Source of the DNA: Devosia sp. RR2S18
GTDB lineage: Bacteria > Pseudomonadota > Alphaproteobacteria > Rhizobiales > Devosiaceae
DNA: 64,000 nucleotides
Direction: 5' to 3'
NCBI RefSeq assembly: GCF_030177755.1
Contig: NZ_CP126539.1
Coordinates: 1,574,001 to 1,638,000, forward strand
Shown here piece by piece: positions 9,808-19,028 of this stretch. The position numbers were made by a program, and so were the translations under genes. Position 1 is the stretch's first letter; the number at the start of each line of letters is the position of its first letter. The notes under the pieces are model-generated. The model was not told the origin of the DNA. It searched no databases and saw nothing but the letters and a program-made list of their open reading frames with translations.

Positions 9808-10128
9808 ATGACCAAGATAACTTTTGTCCAGCAGGACGGCGAACGCATTGACACCGAGGGCCAGAACGGGGCGACCGTGATGGAAACAGCGATCATGAAC
9901 GGGGTGCCCGGGATCGTTGCCGAATGTGGCGGCGCCTGCACCTGCGCCACCTGCCATGTCTATGTCGACGCCGATTGGACCGAGACGGTCGGCGGGCCTT
10001 CGAACATGGAAGAAGACATGCTGGACTTCGCCTTCGACGTGAAGCCGAACAGCCGGCTGTCCTGTCAGATCAAGGTGCGCGACGAGCTCGAAGGCCTTGT
10101 CGTGCATGTGCCAAGCCGTCAGGGCTGA
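9808..10128 (+). CDS. Adrenodoxin-type 2Fe-2S ferredoxin (first copy)
   Basis: This 106-residue protein is a vertebrate-type (adrenodoxin-like) ferredoxin. The cluster ligands are C40, C46, C49 and C86, in the pattern C-x5-C-x2-C followed about 36 residues later by SCQI. An extra C44 lies inside the loop. The ATG at 9808 begins MTKITFV, the usual family start; a longer upstream frame has no domain support. It lies upstream of cysG with its own gap of 188 bases. It could deliver electrons to the sulfite reductase downstream or serve Fe-S assembly or a monooxygenase. Confidence 0.9.
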   Translation: MTKITFVQQDGERIDTEGQNGATVMETAIMNGVPGIVAECGGACTCATCHVYVDADWTETVGGPSNMEEDMLDFAFDVKPNSRLSCQIKVRDELEGLVVHVPSRQG

Positions 10129-10158
10129 CGAGAAGGCGCGAGGCGATTTGCTCGTTGG

Positions 10159-10187
10159 GCGCCGCTGCGAGATTCATTTAGCGGCGC
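10159..10187 (+). terminator. Hairpin after ferredoxin gene
   Basis: GCGCCGCT (10159-10166) pairs perfectly with AGCGGCGC (10180-10187). It follows the ferredoxin stop by 30 bases and precedes the cysG promoter region. There is no clear T-run, so it may only be a weak terminator. Confidence 0.4.
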
Positions 10188-10262
10188 TGCGGCATCTTCG
10201 TTGCGGGCTTTCCACTGGCCCATGCGCAGATGAAATATAAAAGCTATTGAATCCCAGTTGCT

Positions 10263-10291
10263 TGTTTGACCCTGTCCGGCTGCGATATTCT
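10263..10291 (+). promoter_or_regulatory. Possible sigma-70-type promoter for cysG operon
   Basis: TTGTTT (10263-10268) and TATTCT (10286-10291) are 17 bases apart and end 25 bases before the cysG ATG. The match is moderate. No CysB-type operator was recognised. Confidence 0.3.
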
Positions 10292-10316
10292 AGGCGTCAG
10301 TCACGATAGGGTTCCC

Positions 10317-11711
10317 ATGGGTCAACTCAACACATTCCCGTTGAGCTATAAAGTGAGCGGCCAGCGCATCGTCATTGTCGGCGGTGGCGACGAAGCCCTC
10401 AACAAGGCCCGGCTGGTCACAAAGACGACTGCAGAGGTCGTCATTATTTCGCGTCATATCGAGGCTGATTTCGCAGCGCTTGGCGCCATGCCGATCCAGC
10501 GCGGTTTCTCCCCCTGCGACCTCAAGGGGGCGGCGCTGGTCTTCGTGGCTGAAGAAAGCCCCGATGCCGAGCTCGCCAAGCGCGAGGCGCGGCGGCAAGG
10601 CGTGCCGCTCAATGTCGTCGATGTGCCGCATGAGTGCGACTTCTATACACCCTCCATTGTCGAGCGGGCGCCGCTGACGATTGCCATTTCGAGTGAAGGC
10701 GAGGCGCCGGTGTTGGCGCGGCTCGTCCGCGCCCGGATCGAGGCGATGCTGTCGCCGCGGATCGGGAAAATCGCGGGTCTAGCCGGGAGCTTGCGCAAAA
10801 AGGCTGAGGCACTGATTCACGACAACGCGGCGCGCCGGCGGTTCTATGAGACCCTCGTGACCTCGCCCGAGATCGAGTTGGCAGAAGCTGCGGGCCGGGG
10901 TGCGGCTGCTGCGGAAGCGCTTTTGGCTCAGCACGGCGAAATGGGTGGGCAGGGCGTGGTCTGGCTGATCGGCGCCGGTCCCGGTTCGGAAGACCTCTTG
11001 ACCCTTCGCGCGCAGCGCCTGCTGCAAGAAGCGGATGCGATCGTGCATGACCAACTCGTGCCGGACGCCGTGGTCGAGATGGGAAGGCGCGACGCCGAAC
11101 GCATCAGCGTGGGCAAGGCCAAGGGGCATCACAGCTTCAGCCAGGCGCAGATCAACACGCTCCTCGTGCGGCTCGCCGGGGAAGGCAAGCGGGTGGCGCG
11201 GCTCAAATCGGGTGATCCCATGGTGTTCGGTCGCGCCGGCGAGGAAATCGCCGCGCTACGCAAGGCCGGGATCGGCTACCAGATTGTGCCGGGCGTCAGT
11301 GCCGCACTGGCGGCTGCTGCCGATACGGCGACGCCGGTAACCCTGCGCAAGGTTTCAAGCGGCTTTATCATGGCGACCGCACATGGCGCCGATGACAGCG
11401 ATCTCGACCATTGGGCCTCGCTGGCCCAATCAGGACTGACGCTGGCGCTCTATATGGGCAAGTCGGTGGTGAGCGAGGTGGCTGGCCGTCTCGTCGCCCA
11501 TGGCGCCAGCCCGGCTTTGCCGGTGGGCATCGTGGTCAACGCGGGGCGCAGCAACAGGTCGACATATTCGGGCAATTTGCGGTCGCTGATCGAGGGCGAT
11601 GTGACGCTCGCCGAGGGTCCGGCAATCATCTTCGTAGGCGAGGCCGTCGCGGCCGGAGACTGGGCGGATGCCGCCACGCTCCAGGCGCAGAGCTTCAAGG
11701 TAGTAGCATAG
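10317..11711 (+). CDS. cysG: Siroheme synthase (trifunctional CysG)
   Basis: This 464-residue protein joins two activities. The N-terminal half (about 1-200) is the precorrin-2 dehydrogenase/sirohydrochlorin ferrochelatase part, with the NAD-binding motif IVIVGGGDEALNKA. The C-terminal half (about 220-464) is uroporphyrinogen-III C-methyltransferase, with GAGPGSEDLLTLRA and the GDPMVFGRAGEE motif. It makes siroheme for the sulfite reductase encoded two genes downstream. The ATG at 10317 begins MGQLNTFPLSYK and fits the family; the frame extends upstream to 10266 without domain content. The next gene starts 2 bases after the stop, so this is one operon. Confidence 0.95.
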   Translation: MGQLNTFPLSYKVSGQRIVIVGGGDEALNKARLVTKTTAEVVIISRHIEADFAALGAMPIQRGFSPCDLKGAALVFVAEESPDAELAKREARRQGVPLNVVDVPHECDFYTPSIVERAPLTIAISSEGEAPVLARLVRARIEAMLSPRIGKIAGLAGSLRKKAEALIHDNAARRRFYETLVTSPEIELAEAAGRGAAAAEALLAQHGEMGGQGVVWLIGAGPGSEDLLTLRAQRLLQEADAIVHDQLVPDAVVEMGRRDAERISVGKAKGHHSFSQAQINTLLVRLAGEGKRVARLKSGDPMVFGRAGEEIAALRKAGIGYQIVPGVSAALAAAADTATPVTLRKVSSGFIMATAHGADDSDLDHWASLAQSGLTLALYMGKSVVSEVAGRLVAHGASPALPVGIVVNAGRSNRSTYSGNLRSLIEGDVTLAEGPAIIFVGEAVAAGDWADAATLQAQSFKVVA

Positions 11712-11713
11712 AC

Positions 11714-12037
11714 ATGGAAATTTTGACCGGGAACGAGCTGATCTCTGGCGGCACCGTCTATCTCGACCGCGAGGGCAACTGGGTCGAGGATCTGCAGGCG
11801 GCGCGGCTCTTCAGCAAGGAAGAGGCAACCGAACGCGATGCCGCGCTGGCCGCGAGCAAGGCGACGGGGCGCATCGTCAGCCTCGAGGCAGAGGAAGTTG
11901 AGCAGGTTGAGGGGCGCATCGTGCCCAAGCGCCTGCGCGAGCGCATCAGGGCCGCGGGTCCCACCGCGCCACTGAGTTTGAATGGGCAGGCTTACGACCG
12001 CCAACATCTGGGTGAGGACGGTCATGTATCGATATGA
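11714..12037 (+). CDS. DUF2849 domain protein
   Basis: This 107-residue protein has no characterised function. DUF2849 proteins are often encoded between cysG and cysI in alphaproteobacteria, exactly as here, so a supporting role in sulfite reduction is likely but unproven. The start at 11714 is 2 bases after cysG. The 3' end overlaps the cysI start by 14 bases, which points to translational coupling. Residues 28-70 are rich in charged and alanine residues and probably helical. Confidence 0.85.
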   Translation: MEILTGNELISGGTVYLDREGNWVEDLQAARLFSKEEATERDAALAASKATGRIVSLEAEEVEQVEGRIVPKRLRERIRAAGPTAPLSLNGQAYDRQHLGEDGHVSI

Positions 12038-13679
12038 CGAATTCGACGCGGCTTTCGTAGCGGGCCGCACCGCGCAATTTGCCGATCAGGTGAAGCGGCG
12101 CCTCTCGGGCGAGCTCAGCGAAGAGCAGTTCCGGCCGCTGCGGTTGATGAATGGGCTCTATCTGCAGCTGCACGCCTATATGCTGCGCGTTGCGGTGCCC
12201 TATGGCACGCTGTCGTCACGGCAGATGCGCAAGCTCGCCCATATCGCGCGCACCTATGACCGCGGCTATGGGCATTTCACCACGCGGCAGAACATTCAGT
12301 ATAACTGGCCCCGTCTCAAGGACATTCCGGTGATCCTCGAGGAGCTGGCGAGCGTCGAGATGCACGCCATCCAGACCTCAGGCAATTGCATCCGCAATGT
12401 CACCACCGACCAGTTCGCCGGTGCTGCTGCCGACGAGATCATCGATCCGCGCCCGGTCGCGGAGATCATCCGGCAGTGGTCGAGCCTTCATCCCGAATTC
12501 AGCTACCTGCCACGCAAGTTCAAGATTGCCATGACGGGCGCCCGGCATGATCGGGCGGCCATTCGCTTCCACGACATCGGCCTGCAGGCGGCGACCAATG
12601 CGGCGGGCGAGATCGGCTGGGAAGTCTGGGTGGGGGGCGGCCTGGGCCGTACGCCGATGATCGGCAAGCTGATCAACAGCTTTGTGCCCAATGAACATCT
12701 GCTCGCTTATCTCGAGAGCATCATGCGGGTCTACAACCGCTATGGTCGGCGCGACAACAAGTTCAAGGCGCGCATCAAGATCCTGGTGCACGAGGAAGGC
12801 CTCGAAACCATCAAGGGCCAGGTCGAGGCCGAGTTCGCCGAGGTGCGGGGTGGCGTGCTGACGCTGCCGCAGCAGGAACTCGACCGGATCTCAACCTATT
12901 TTGCGCCGCCGCCGTTCGCCGCCCAGTCGGTGACCAAGATCGACGTGGCCTATGAGTCGATTATCGATCCGGCCTATGGCCGCTGGCTGGACAACAACAT
13001 CAATGCCCATGCCCAGCCGGGCTATGCCTCGGTGACGATTTCGCTCAAGCCCGTGGGTGGCGCGCCCGGCGATGCCACCGACCCGCAGATGGACGTGGTG
13101 GCAGATCTCGCCGAACGCTATTCGTTCGACGAGTTGCGGGTGACGCACGAGCAGAACCTGGTGCTGCCGCATGTGGCGATCGCCGATCTGCGTGCGGTTC
13201 ATGACGCGCTGGTCGCTGCCGAGTTGGCCGAGGCCAACAACAACCTTATCACCGACATGATCTGCTGCCCGGGACTAGACTTCTGTGCCTTGGCCAATGC
13301 CCGCTCGATCCCAATTGCCCAGGAGATCTCTCGCACGTTCGCCGAGCCGCAGCGGCAGGCCGAAATCGGTGAGCTCAAGATCAAGATTTCGGGCTGCATC
13401 AATGCCTGCGGGCATCACCATGTCGGCCATATCGGCATTCTGGGTGTCGAAAAAAAGGGCGGCGAACTCTACCAGATCACACTGGGCGGGGACGCCACGG
13501 AAGCGGCTTCAGTGGGCAAGATCATCGGGCCCGGCTTCGAGGCCGACCACGTGCCCGGTGCCATTGAGAAGCTGGTGGACACCTATATCGCCAAGCGCGA
13601 AGCGGGCGAGACCTTCATCCAGGCCTATCGGCGGCTCGGGGAAGCGCCGTTCAAGGAGGCTCTCTATGGCACTGCCTAA
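12024..13679 (+). CDS. cysI: Ferredoxin-type nitrite/sulfite reductase (assimilatory SiR)
   Basis: This 551-residue enzyme reduces sulfite to sulfide using siroheme and a 4Fe-4S cluster. The cluster ligands are C415-x5-C421 (CCPGLDFC) and C458-x3-C462 (GCINACGHHHVGH). The siroheme-binding arginines lie in the N-terminal half (RQNIQYNW region). No flavoprotein CysJ gene is present, so electrons probably come from ferredoxin, and two ferredoxins plus a reductase flank the island. The ATG at 12024 overlaps DUF2849. The 3' end overlaps the cysH fusion by 14 bases. Confidence 0.93.
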   Translation: MYRYDEFDAAFVAGRTAQFADQVKRRLSGELSEEQFRPLRLMNGLYLQLHAYMLRVAVPYGTLSSRQMRKLAHIARTYDRGYGHFTTRQNIQYNWPRLKDIPVILEELASVEMHAIQTSGNCIRNVTTDQFAGAAADEIIDPRPVAEIIRQWSSLHPEFSYLPRKFKIAMTGARHDRAAIRFHDIGLQAATNAAGEIGWEVWVGGGLGRTPMIGKLINSFVPNEHLLAYLESIMRVYNRYGRRDNKFKARIKILVHEEGLETIKGQVEAEFAEVRGGVLTLPQQELDRISTYFAPPPFAAQSVTKIDVAYESIIDPAYGRWLDNNINAHAQPGYASVTISLKPVGGAPGDATDPQMDVVADLAERYSFDELRVTHEQNLVLPHVAIADLRAVHDALVAAELAEANNNLITDMICCPGLDFCALANARSIPIAQEISRTFAEPQRQAEIGELKIKISGCINACGHHHVGHIGILGVEKKGGELYQITLGGDATEAASVGKIIGPGFEADHVPGAIEKLVDTYIAKREAGETFIQAYRRLGEAPFKEALYGTA

Positions 13680-14940
13680 GCTTGCGCCGACACCCGTAGC
13701 CCATGATCGGCTGCGAGCTCTCGGTATCCTAGCCCTCAATGGCATGTTCGACGAGATGGATGCCCTGGGAGTGCTGCGCTACGCGACGGCTGAAGTGCTG
13801 CCTGGTGACCTGGCGATCGTTTCGTCCTTTGGTGCAGATTCTGCCGTGCTGCTCCACATGGTGGCGCAGGTGGACCCCAGCCTGCCGGTCTATTTCCTCG
13901 AGACCGGCAAGCACTTCGCTGAGACGCTGGACTATGTCGAGGCACTGAAGAAGCGCCTGGGATTGATCAATGTCCGCGCGATCCATCCCGACGCCAAGGA
14001 CATCGCGCGGTTCGATCCGCATGGCGATCTCTGGGAAACCGATCCGGACTCCTGCTGCCATATCCGCAAGACCGAGCCGCTGGAGCCCATTACCGAACAA
14101 TTCGGCGGCTGGGTGACCGGTCGCAAGCGCTTCCAGACAGCCGAGCGGGGCGTGCTGCCCCATTTCGAGCTGACCAGCGATGATCGCATCAAGGTCAACC
14201 CTTTGGCCTACTTCTCCGATGCCGACGTCAATCGCTATAAGACCGAGCACGACTTGCCCGAGCACCCCCTGTTCGCTAAGGGCTATAGGTCGATCGGCTG
14301 CGCGCCCTGCACCTCGGTTGTGGCCGAAGGCGAGGATCCGCGTGCCGGACGCTGGCGTGGTCGCGACAAGCGCGAATGCGGCATTCATTTCGACTTCAAC
14401 GGAGCAATTGCCAAGCCCATGACTGCCGCCGCAAAGCACCCGCTGTGGAAGGACGGCACCTTCGTTGCCGACCCGTTCCGCGCCTGGGTCGATGGAGACG
14501 ATCCAGCGGCCGTGCGCTATGTGCATGTGCCGCTGCCGGTATTCCTGGCCAATCGTGAGGCCGTGCTGGCCAACCCGCATCCGCTGGGGCTGCTGGTCTC
14601 GCCCGGCGATAAGATCGAGGATGCCGAGGCCGATCTGGGGCGCTTCGCCTCGATCGCCATCAGCTTCCCCGCCTTTACCGACGGACGCGGCTATTCCACG
14701 GCGCGCCTCTTGGCGGAGCGCTTTGGCTATCGCGGGGAAATCCGGGCCGTGGGCGATGTGTTGCAGGACCAGATCCCGCATATGCGCCGCTGCGGCATCA
14801 CTGCGCTGTTGGTCAGCCACGAGCCGACGCGCCAGGCGCTGATTGAAAACCGGCTGCCGGAAGTCGCGCTGTTCTACCAGCCTGTTGGCACGTCCGAGGT
14901 GCCGGTGGGTACCCGCCCCTTTCTTCGCCGCGTATCGTGA
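13666..14940 (+). CDS. cysH: CysH (APS/PAPS reductase) fused to DUF934
   Basis: One open frame of 424 residues contains two usually separate proteins. Residues 1-245 are an APS/PAPS reductase: PP-loop SFGADSA (54-60), 4Fe-4S cysteines C130, C131, C212 and C215, and the catalytic ECGIH (C238). The four iron-sulfur cysteines favour APS over PAPS as substrate. Residues about 260-424 are DUF934, normally a separate small protein beside CysH, with motifs SIAISFPAFTDGRGYSTARLL and GDVLQDQIPHMRRCG. The ATG at 13666 has AAGGAGG 8 bases upstream. No stop or restart separates the halves. A linker of about 20 residues joins them. Confidence 0.9.
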   Translation: MALPKLAPTPVAHDRLRALGILALNGMFDEMDALGVLRYATAEVLPGDLAIVSSFGADSAVLLHMVAQVDPSLPVYFLETGKHFAETLDYVEALKKRLGLINVRAIHPDAKDIARFDPHGDLWETDPDSCCHIRKTEPLEPITEQFGGWVTGRKRFQTAERGVLPHFELTSDDRIKVNPLAYFSDADVNRYKTEHDLPEHPLFAKGYRSIGCAPCTSVVAEGEDPRAGRWRGRDKRECGIHFDFNGAIAKPMTAAAKHPLWKDGTFVADPFRAWVDGDDPAAVRYVHVPLPVFLANREAVLANPHPLGLLVSPGDKIEDAEADLGRFASIAISFPAFTDGRGYSTARLLAERFGYRGEIRAVGDVLQDQIPHMRRCGITALLVSHEPTRQALIENRLPEVALFYQPVGTSEVPVGTRPFLRRVS

Positions 14941-14981
14941 GATAAGTGGACTTCTGAAGTCCTGATTGGGCTTCACTTCAC

Positions 14982-15055
14982 CGGGCCATTCCCGCGCAAG
15001 CGGGAACCCCAGTTCCTGCCAACAGAGGTTCCCGCCTATGTGGGAATGACCCGGG
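14982..15055. repeat. Nested palindromic element between cysH and fnr
   Basis: Two inner hairpins (TTCCCGC-GCAA-GCGGGAA near 14990-15006, and TTCCCGC-CTATG-GTGGGAA near 15029-15046) sit inside outer arms, CCGGGCCATTCCC with GGGAATGACCCGG. The arms resemble the CATTCCCGCG-AAGCGGGAA palindromes repeated in many alphaproteobacteria. It probably marks a transcription boundary before fnr. Confidence 0.55.
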
Positions 15056-15087
15056 GATGAGCTGATCCCTGGCGAGTATGGACTTGA

Positions 15088-16116
<1,029 letters not shown>

Positions 16117-16180
16117 GCGGTCGCCCTTGCGCTGCATATCCATTGAACGTTAAGCACGCCCCGCTGTTGAGGAGCGCCAG

Positions 16181-16501
16181 ATGAAGATCCACGTCACCGA
16201 CCAAGCGGGAGAAAACCACGAGCTCGAAGGGCTCGAGGGCTGGCGCGTGATGGAGGTGATCCGTGATTGGGGCCTCAACATCAAGGCCGAATGCGGTGGC
16301 GCCCTTAGCTGCGCGACCTGTCACGTCTATGTGGACGGCGAGTGGATGGATCGCGTGGGCGCACCAAGCGACGAGGAAGAGGACATGCTGGACAGCGTAG
16401 GGGACGTGAAGTCCAACTCGCGTCTCAGCTGTCAGATCCTGATGAACGAAGAGCTCGATGGCCTGCGGGTGACGCTGGCGCCGAGCGCCGCCAAGGACTG
16501 A
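16181..16501 (+). CDS. Adrenodoxin-type 2Fe-2S ferredoxin (second copy)
   Basis: This 106-residue ferredoxin is a paralogue of the one at 9808-10128 and has the same length. The ligands are C38, C44, C47 and C84. It lacks the extra loop cysteine seen in the first copy. The start has GAGGAG-like sequence about 10 bases upstream. It lies 64 bases after the ferredoxin reductase, and the pair is a plausible electron supply for the ferredoxin-type sulfite reductase. Confidence 0.9.
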   Translation: MKIHVTDQAGENHELEGLEGWRVMEVIRDWGLNIKAECGGALSCATCHVYVDGEWMDRVGAPSDEEEDMLDSVGDVKSNSRLSCQILMNEELDGLRVTLAPSAAKD

Positions 16502-16588
16502 CTATAACCTGCTGCCCTTTGCCGATATTTAAGGCCTGTGCGGGATAGTGGAAGAAGTTCTTCTGCTGCTTTTAACATAGGTTATTTC

Positions 16589-17350
16589 ATGGCGAATGTC
16601 GGTTGTCAGGGATGCCGCGACGCTGCCCCGTTTCCTCTTGCCTTTACCATGGCGTTCCAGCCCATCATCGATATCGAGGCCAAGGAGATCTGGGGCTATG
16701 AAGCCCTGGTGCGCGGCACCGAGGGGCAGGGCGCCGGGACAATCCTTGCCGCTGTCACCGAGGCTAACCGCTATGTCTTCGACCAGGCGTGCCGGGTGAA
16801 GGCCGTTGAGCTCGCCGGCGCCAAGCTGCCGGTCGCATCCAAGGCGCGGCTCTCGATCAACTTCATGCCCAATGCCGTCTACGAGCCCAAGGCCTGCATT
16901 CGCGCCACCCTTGCAGCGGCAGCAAGTGCTCGGTTCGATCCAAAGCGGCTCATGTTCGAGTTCACCGAGAACGAGCGGATGACCGATGTCGCCCACGTGG
17001 CCAATATCGTCGCCGAATACAAGCGCATGGGCTTCATGACGGCGCTCGACGATTTCGGTGCCGGCTATGCGGGCTTGGGGCTGCTGGCCAAGTTCCAGAC
17101 CGACCTCATCAAGATCGACATGGAGTTGATCCGTGGGGTCGAGACTTCGGCGGCCCGGCAGGCGGTGATTGCCGGCATCGTGGGCATCGGGGGCGAGCTG
17201 GGCATCACCATTCTCGCCGAAGGTATCGAGAGTGAAGCGGAACTAACGACGCTCAAGGCAGCCGGCATCCGCCTGTTCCAAGGCTACTACTTCGCCAAGC
17301 CCATGCTGGAGACTTTCCAGCCCATGGATGGACTGCTGCAGGCGGCTTAG
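16589..17350 (+). CDS. EAL-domain cyclic-di-GMP phosphodiesterase with N-terminal CxxC
   Basis: The 253-residue protein is an EAL domain with almost nothing else. Visible active-site elements are EAL (residues 38-40), the asparagine of INFMPNA, the glutamate of EFTENER, DDFGAGYAGL, the lysine of DLIKIDME and the glutamate of AEGIESEAEL. It therefore looks catalytically competent and should hydrolyse cyclic di-GMP to pGpG. The short N-terminus carries C6-x2-C9, which might bind metal or sense redox state. The ATG at 16589 is used; the frame extends to 16538 without support. There is no GGDEF or sensory domain. Confidence 0.88.
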   Translation: MANVGCQGCRDAAPFPLAFTMAFQPIIDIEAKEIWGYEALVRGTEGQGAGTILAAVTEANRYVFDQACRVKAVELAGAKLPVASKARLSINFMPNAVYEPKACIRATLAAAASARFDPKRLMFEFTENERMTDVAHVANIVAEYKRMGFMTALDDFGAGYAGLGLLAKFQTDLIKIDMELIRGVETSAARQAVIAGIVGIGGELGITILAEGIESEAELTTLKAAGIRLFQGYYFAKPMLETFQPMDGLLQAA

Positions 17351-17456
17351 GAAGACTGCGCAATATTCCTGATGTGCCAGGGACAAAAGCGGCGTAAGCT
17401 TGGTCTTCTACTTCATAGTCTAGTCTTCCTGTTGCTTGCTCCGGACGGAGGGTCTC

Positions 17457-18011
17457 ATGGGCTGGTACGAAGTCTTCAATTTCTTGCATATCGTCACGGC
17501 GACCGCCTGGGTGGGCGGTGGCATACTCCTGGCTGTGGCCGCGGGGTTCGCACAGCGCTCCCCGGGACCGGTCTTTAGCGGCTTCTCGGCAGTGGCGGCG
17601 CGGCTGGGTGCCGCCTTCTTCATGCCCATGTCTCTGCTGACGTTGGTGTCCGGCGTTCTCGTCACAGCCCTGGCCTGGAGCTTCGCCGAGCTGTGGATCA
17701 TCCTGGCGCTGGTGGGCATCGCCGCCACCATCGGCATCGGCATGACCATCATCAAGCCGACGACGGACCGGATCGCTGAACTGGCGCAGAAGGAGGGGCC
17801 CGACAGCCCCGCCGTGCGGGCGCTCAATGCCGATCTGCTGCGCAAGGGCCGCTTCGATCAGGTGGTGCTGGTGGTGATCATCGCTGATATGGTGTTCAAA
17901 CCCGGCTATGGCGATCTAGCCGTGCTGGTGGTCATGGCGGCAGCCATTATTGCAGCCGCCTTTGCCTTCCTGATCGTCAAACCGGGCGGGACGCTCGCCC
18001 CGGCGGCGTAG
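17457..18011 (+). CDS. DUF2269-type integral membrane protein
   Basis: This 184-residue protein has four predicted transmembrane segments (about residues 5-25, 45-70, 75-97 and 143-172). The first contains the HIVTATAWVGGG stretch typical of DUF2269 proteins, where a conserved histidine may bind heme or metal. The ATG at 17457 has GGAGGG 3-8 bases upstream and is preferred over the TTG at 17436. The function is unknown. It ends one base before the stop of the convergent membrane protein gene. Confidence 0.8.
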   Translation: MGWYEVFNFLHIVTATAWVGGGILLAVAAGFAQRSPGPVFSGFSAVAARLGAAFFMPMSLLTLVSGVLVTALAWSFAELWIILALVGIAATIGIGMTIIKPTTDRIAELAQKEGPDSPAVRALNADLLRKGRFDQVVLVVIIADMVFKPGYGDLAVLVVMAAAIIAAAFAFLIVKPGGTLAPAA

Positions 18012-19028
18012 TTACCGCGCCGCCGCCTCGCGTGTGAGGTTGGCGAGATCCGGTAGGAAGTCGCGGACGGTGGGCTGGGGCTGGGTGTCGAAGGGCAGGG
18101 GCCGGACGACGCGCATGGCCGCGATGCCGACCCGCACGGTCATGAGGCCATTGACCACGCCCTCACCCAGCCGTGCCGAGAGCTTGGCGGCGAGCCCCTG
18201 GCCGACGAGTTGCTCGACCAGTCCATCGGTCAGCACCAGGCCGCCAGTGACAGCCAGATGGGTCAGGATGGCGCCTGCCAGCCGCCACGAACCGGCCAGC
18301 CCGGGCCGGGCGCCGTACAGGCGGGCAATGGCACCGGCCAGCCGGACGCTCTCCCAGATTACGAAGGCTATATCCACCAGGGCGCGTGGCGACACGGCGG
18401 TAACGAGTGCTACCCGGCGCGCCGAGGCGGCAGTGAGCGCCCGTGCGCGGCGATCAAGTGGCGCCATGAGGTTGCGTTCGGCAAGAGCGACGATCTCAGT
18501 GCCATCGAAGAGATGCGGGAGGTGGTCCTTCACCTGTTCGCGGTCGCGGGCGAGGTCGGGACGACCGCCATAGATGCCCAGCAGATGATCGACGACGCGC
18601 CCTGCCTGATCGCGATCATTGGTGGCGACCGCTTGGCTTGCGTCGCGGCTCAGCTCATCGAGAACCTCGAGGCGGCGCAGGGACAGCCATTCGCGTATGA
18701 CCAGCGCGGCGAGCGCCAGGATGAACGCGACCGTTACGGCGATGCCGACATAGCCCAGCCAAAGATGGGCTGCGAAGAGGTCGCGCAGCAGACGGTCGAT
18801 GGCAAGACCGATGCCGGCCGACACCAGAACGCCGCCGCAAGCCCAGGCGAGTTTGGCCAGCCACCCCATTCGCCGAGGGGGCGGGGCGACCGAATCCTCG
18901 TCTGTTGGGGTGGTGTCGAAAGCGGCTTCGGTCAGTTCCGCATCACCAGCCGAAAAGGCGCGCGGAAGGCGATGGGATTGGCTGCTTTCCGCTGACGGTG
19001 GAGTGGGTTGGGCGACGGGGCGCTTCAC
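18012..19028 (-). CDS. YcjF/TIGR01620-family (UPF0283) membrane protein
   Basis: This 338-residue protein has a charged N-terminal tail (1-53), two adjacent membrane segments (about 55-77 and 86-112) and a cytoplasmic alpha-helical C-terminal part. The order ycjX then ycjF, with a 4-base ATGA overlap (19025-19028), matches the conserved pair found from Escherichia coli to rhizobia. The pair is stress-linked in enterobacteria, but its molecular role is unknown. The second gene has no promoter gap and must be translated from the same message. Confidence 0.88.
   Translation of the reverse strand: MKRPVAQPTPPSAESSQSHRLPRAFSAGDAELTEAAFDTTPTDEDSVAPPPRRMGWLAKLAWACGGVLVSAGIGLAIDRLLRDLFAAHLWLGYVGIAVTVAFILALAALVIREWLSLRRLEVLDELSRDASQAVATNDRDQAGRVVDHLLGIYGGRPDLARDREQVKDHLPHLFDGTEIVALAERNLMAPLDRRARALTAASARRVALVTAVSPRALVDIAFVIWESVRLAGAIARLYGARPGLAGSWRLAGAILTHLAVTGGLVLTDGLVEQLVGQGLAAKLSARLGEGVVNGLMTVRVGIAAMRVVRPLPFDTQPQPTVRDFLPDLANLTREAAAR

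Noticed and set aside
16572..16586. CtrA-like box upstream of the EAL gene
   Set aside because: TTAA-CATAGGT-TATT has two mismatches in one half and is too weak to claim.
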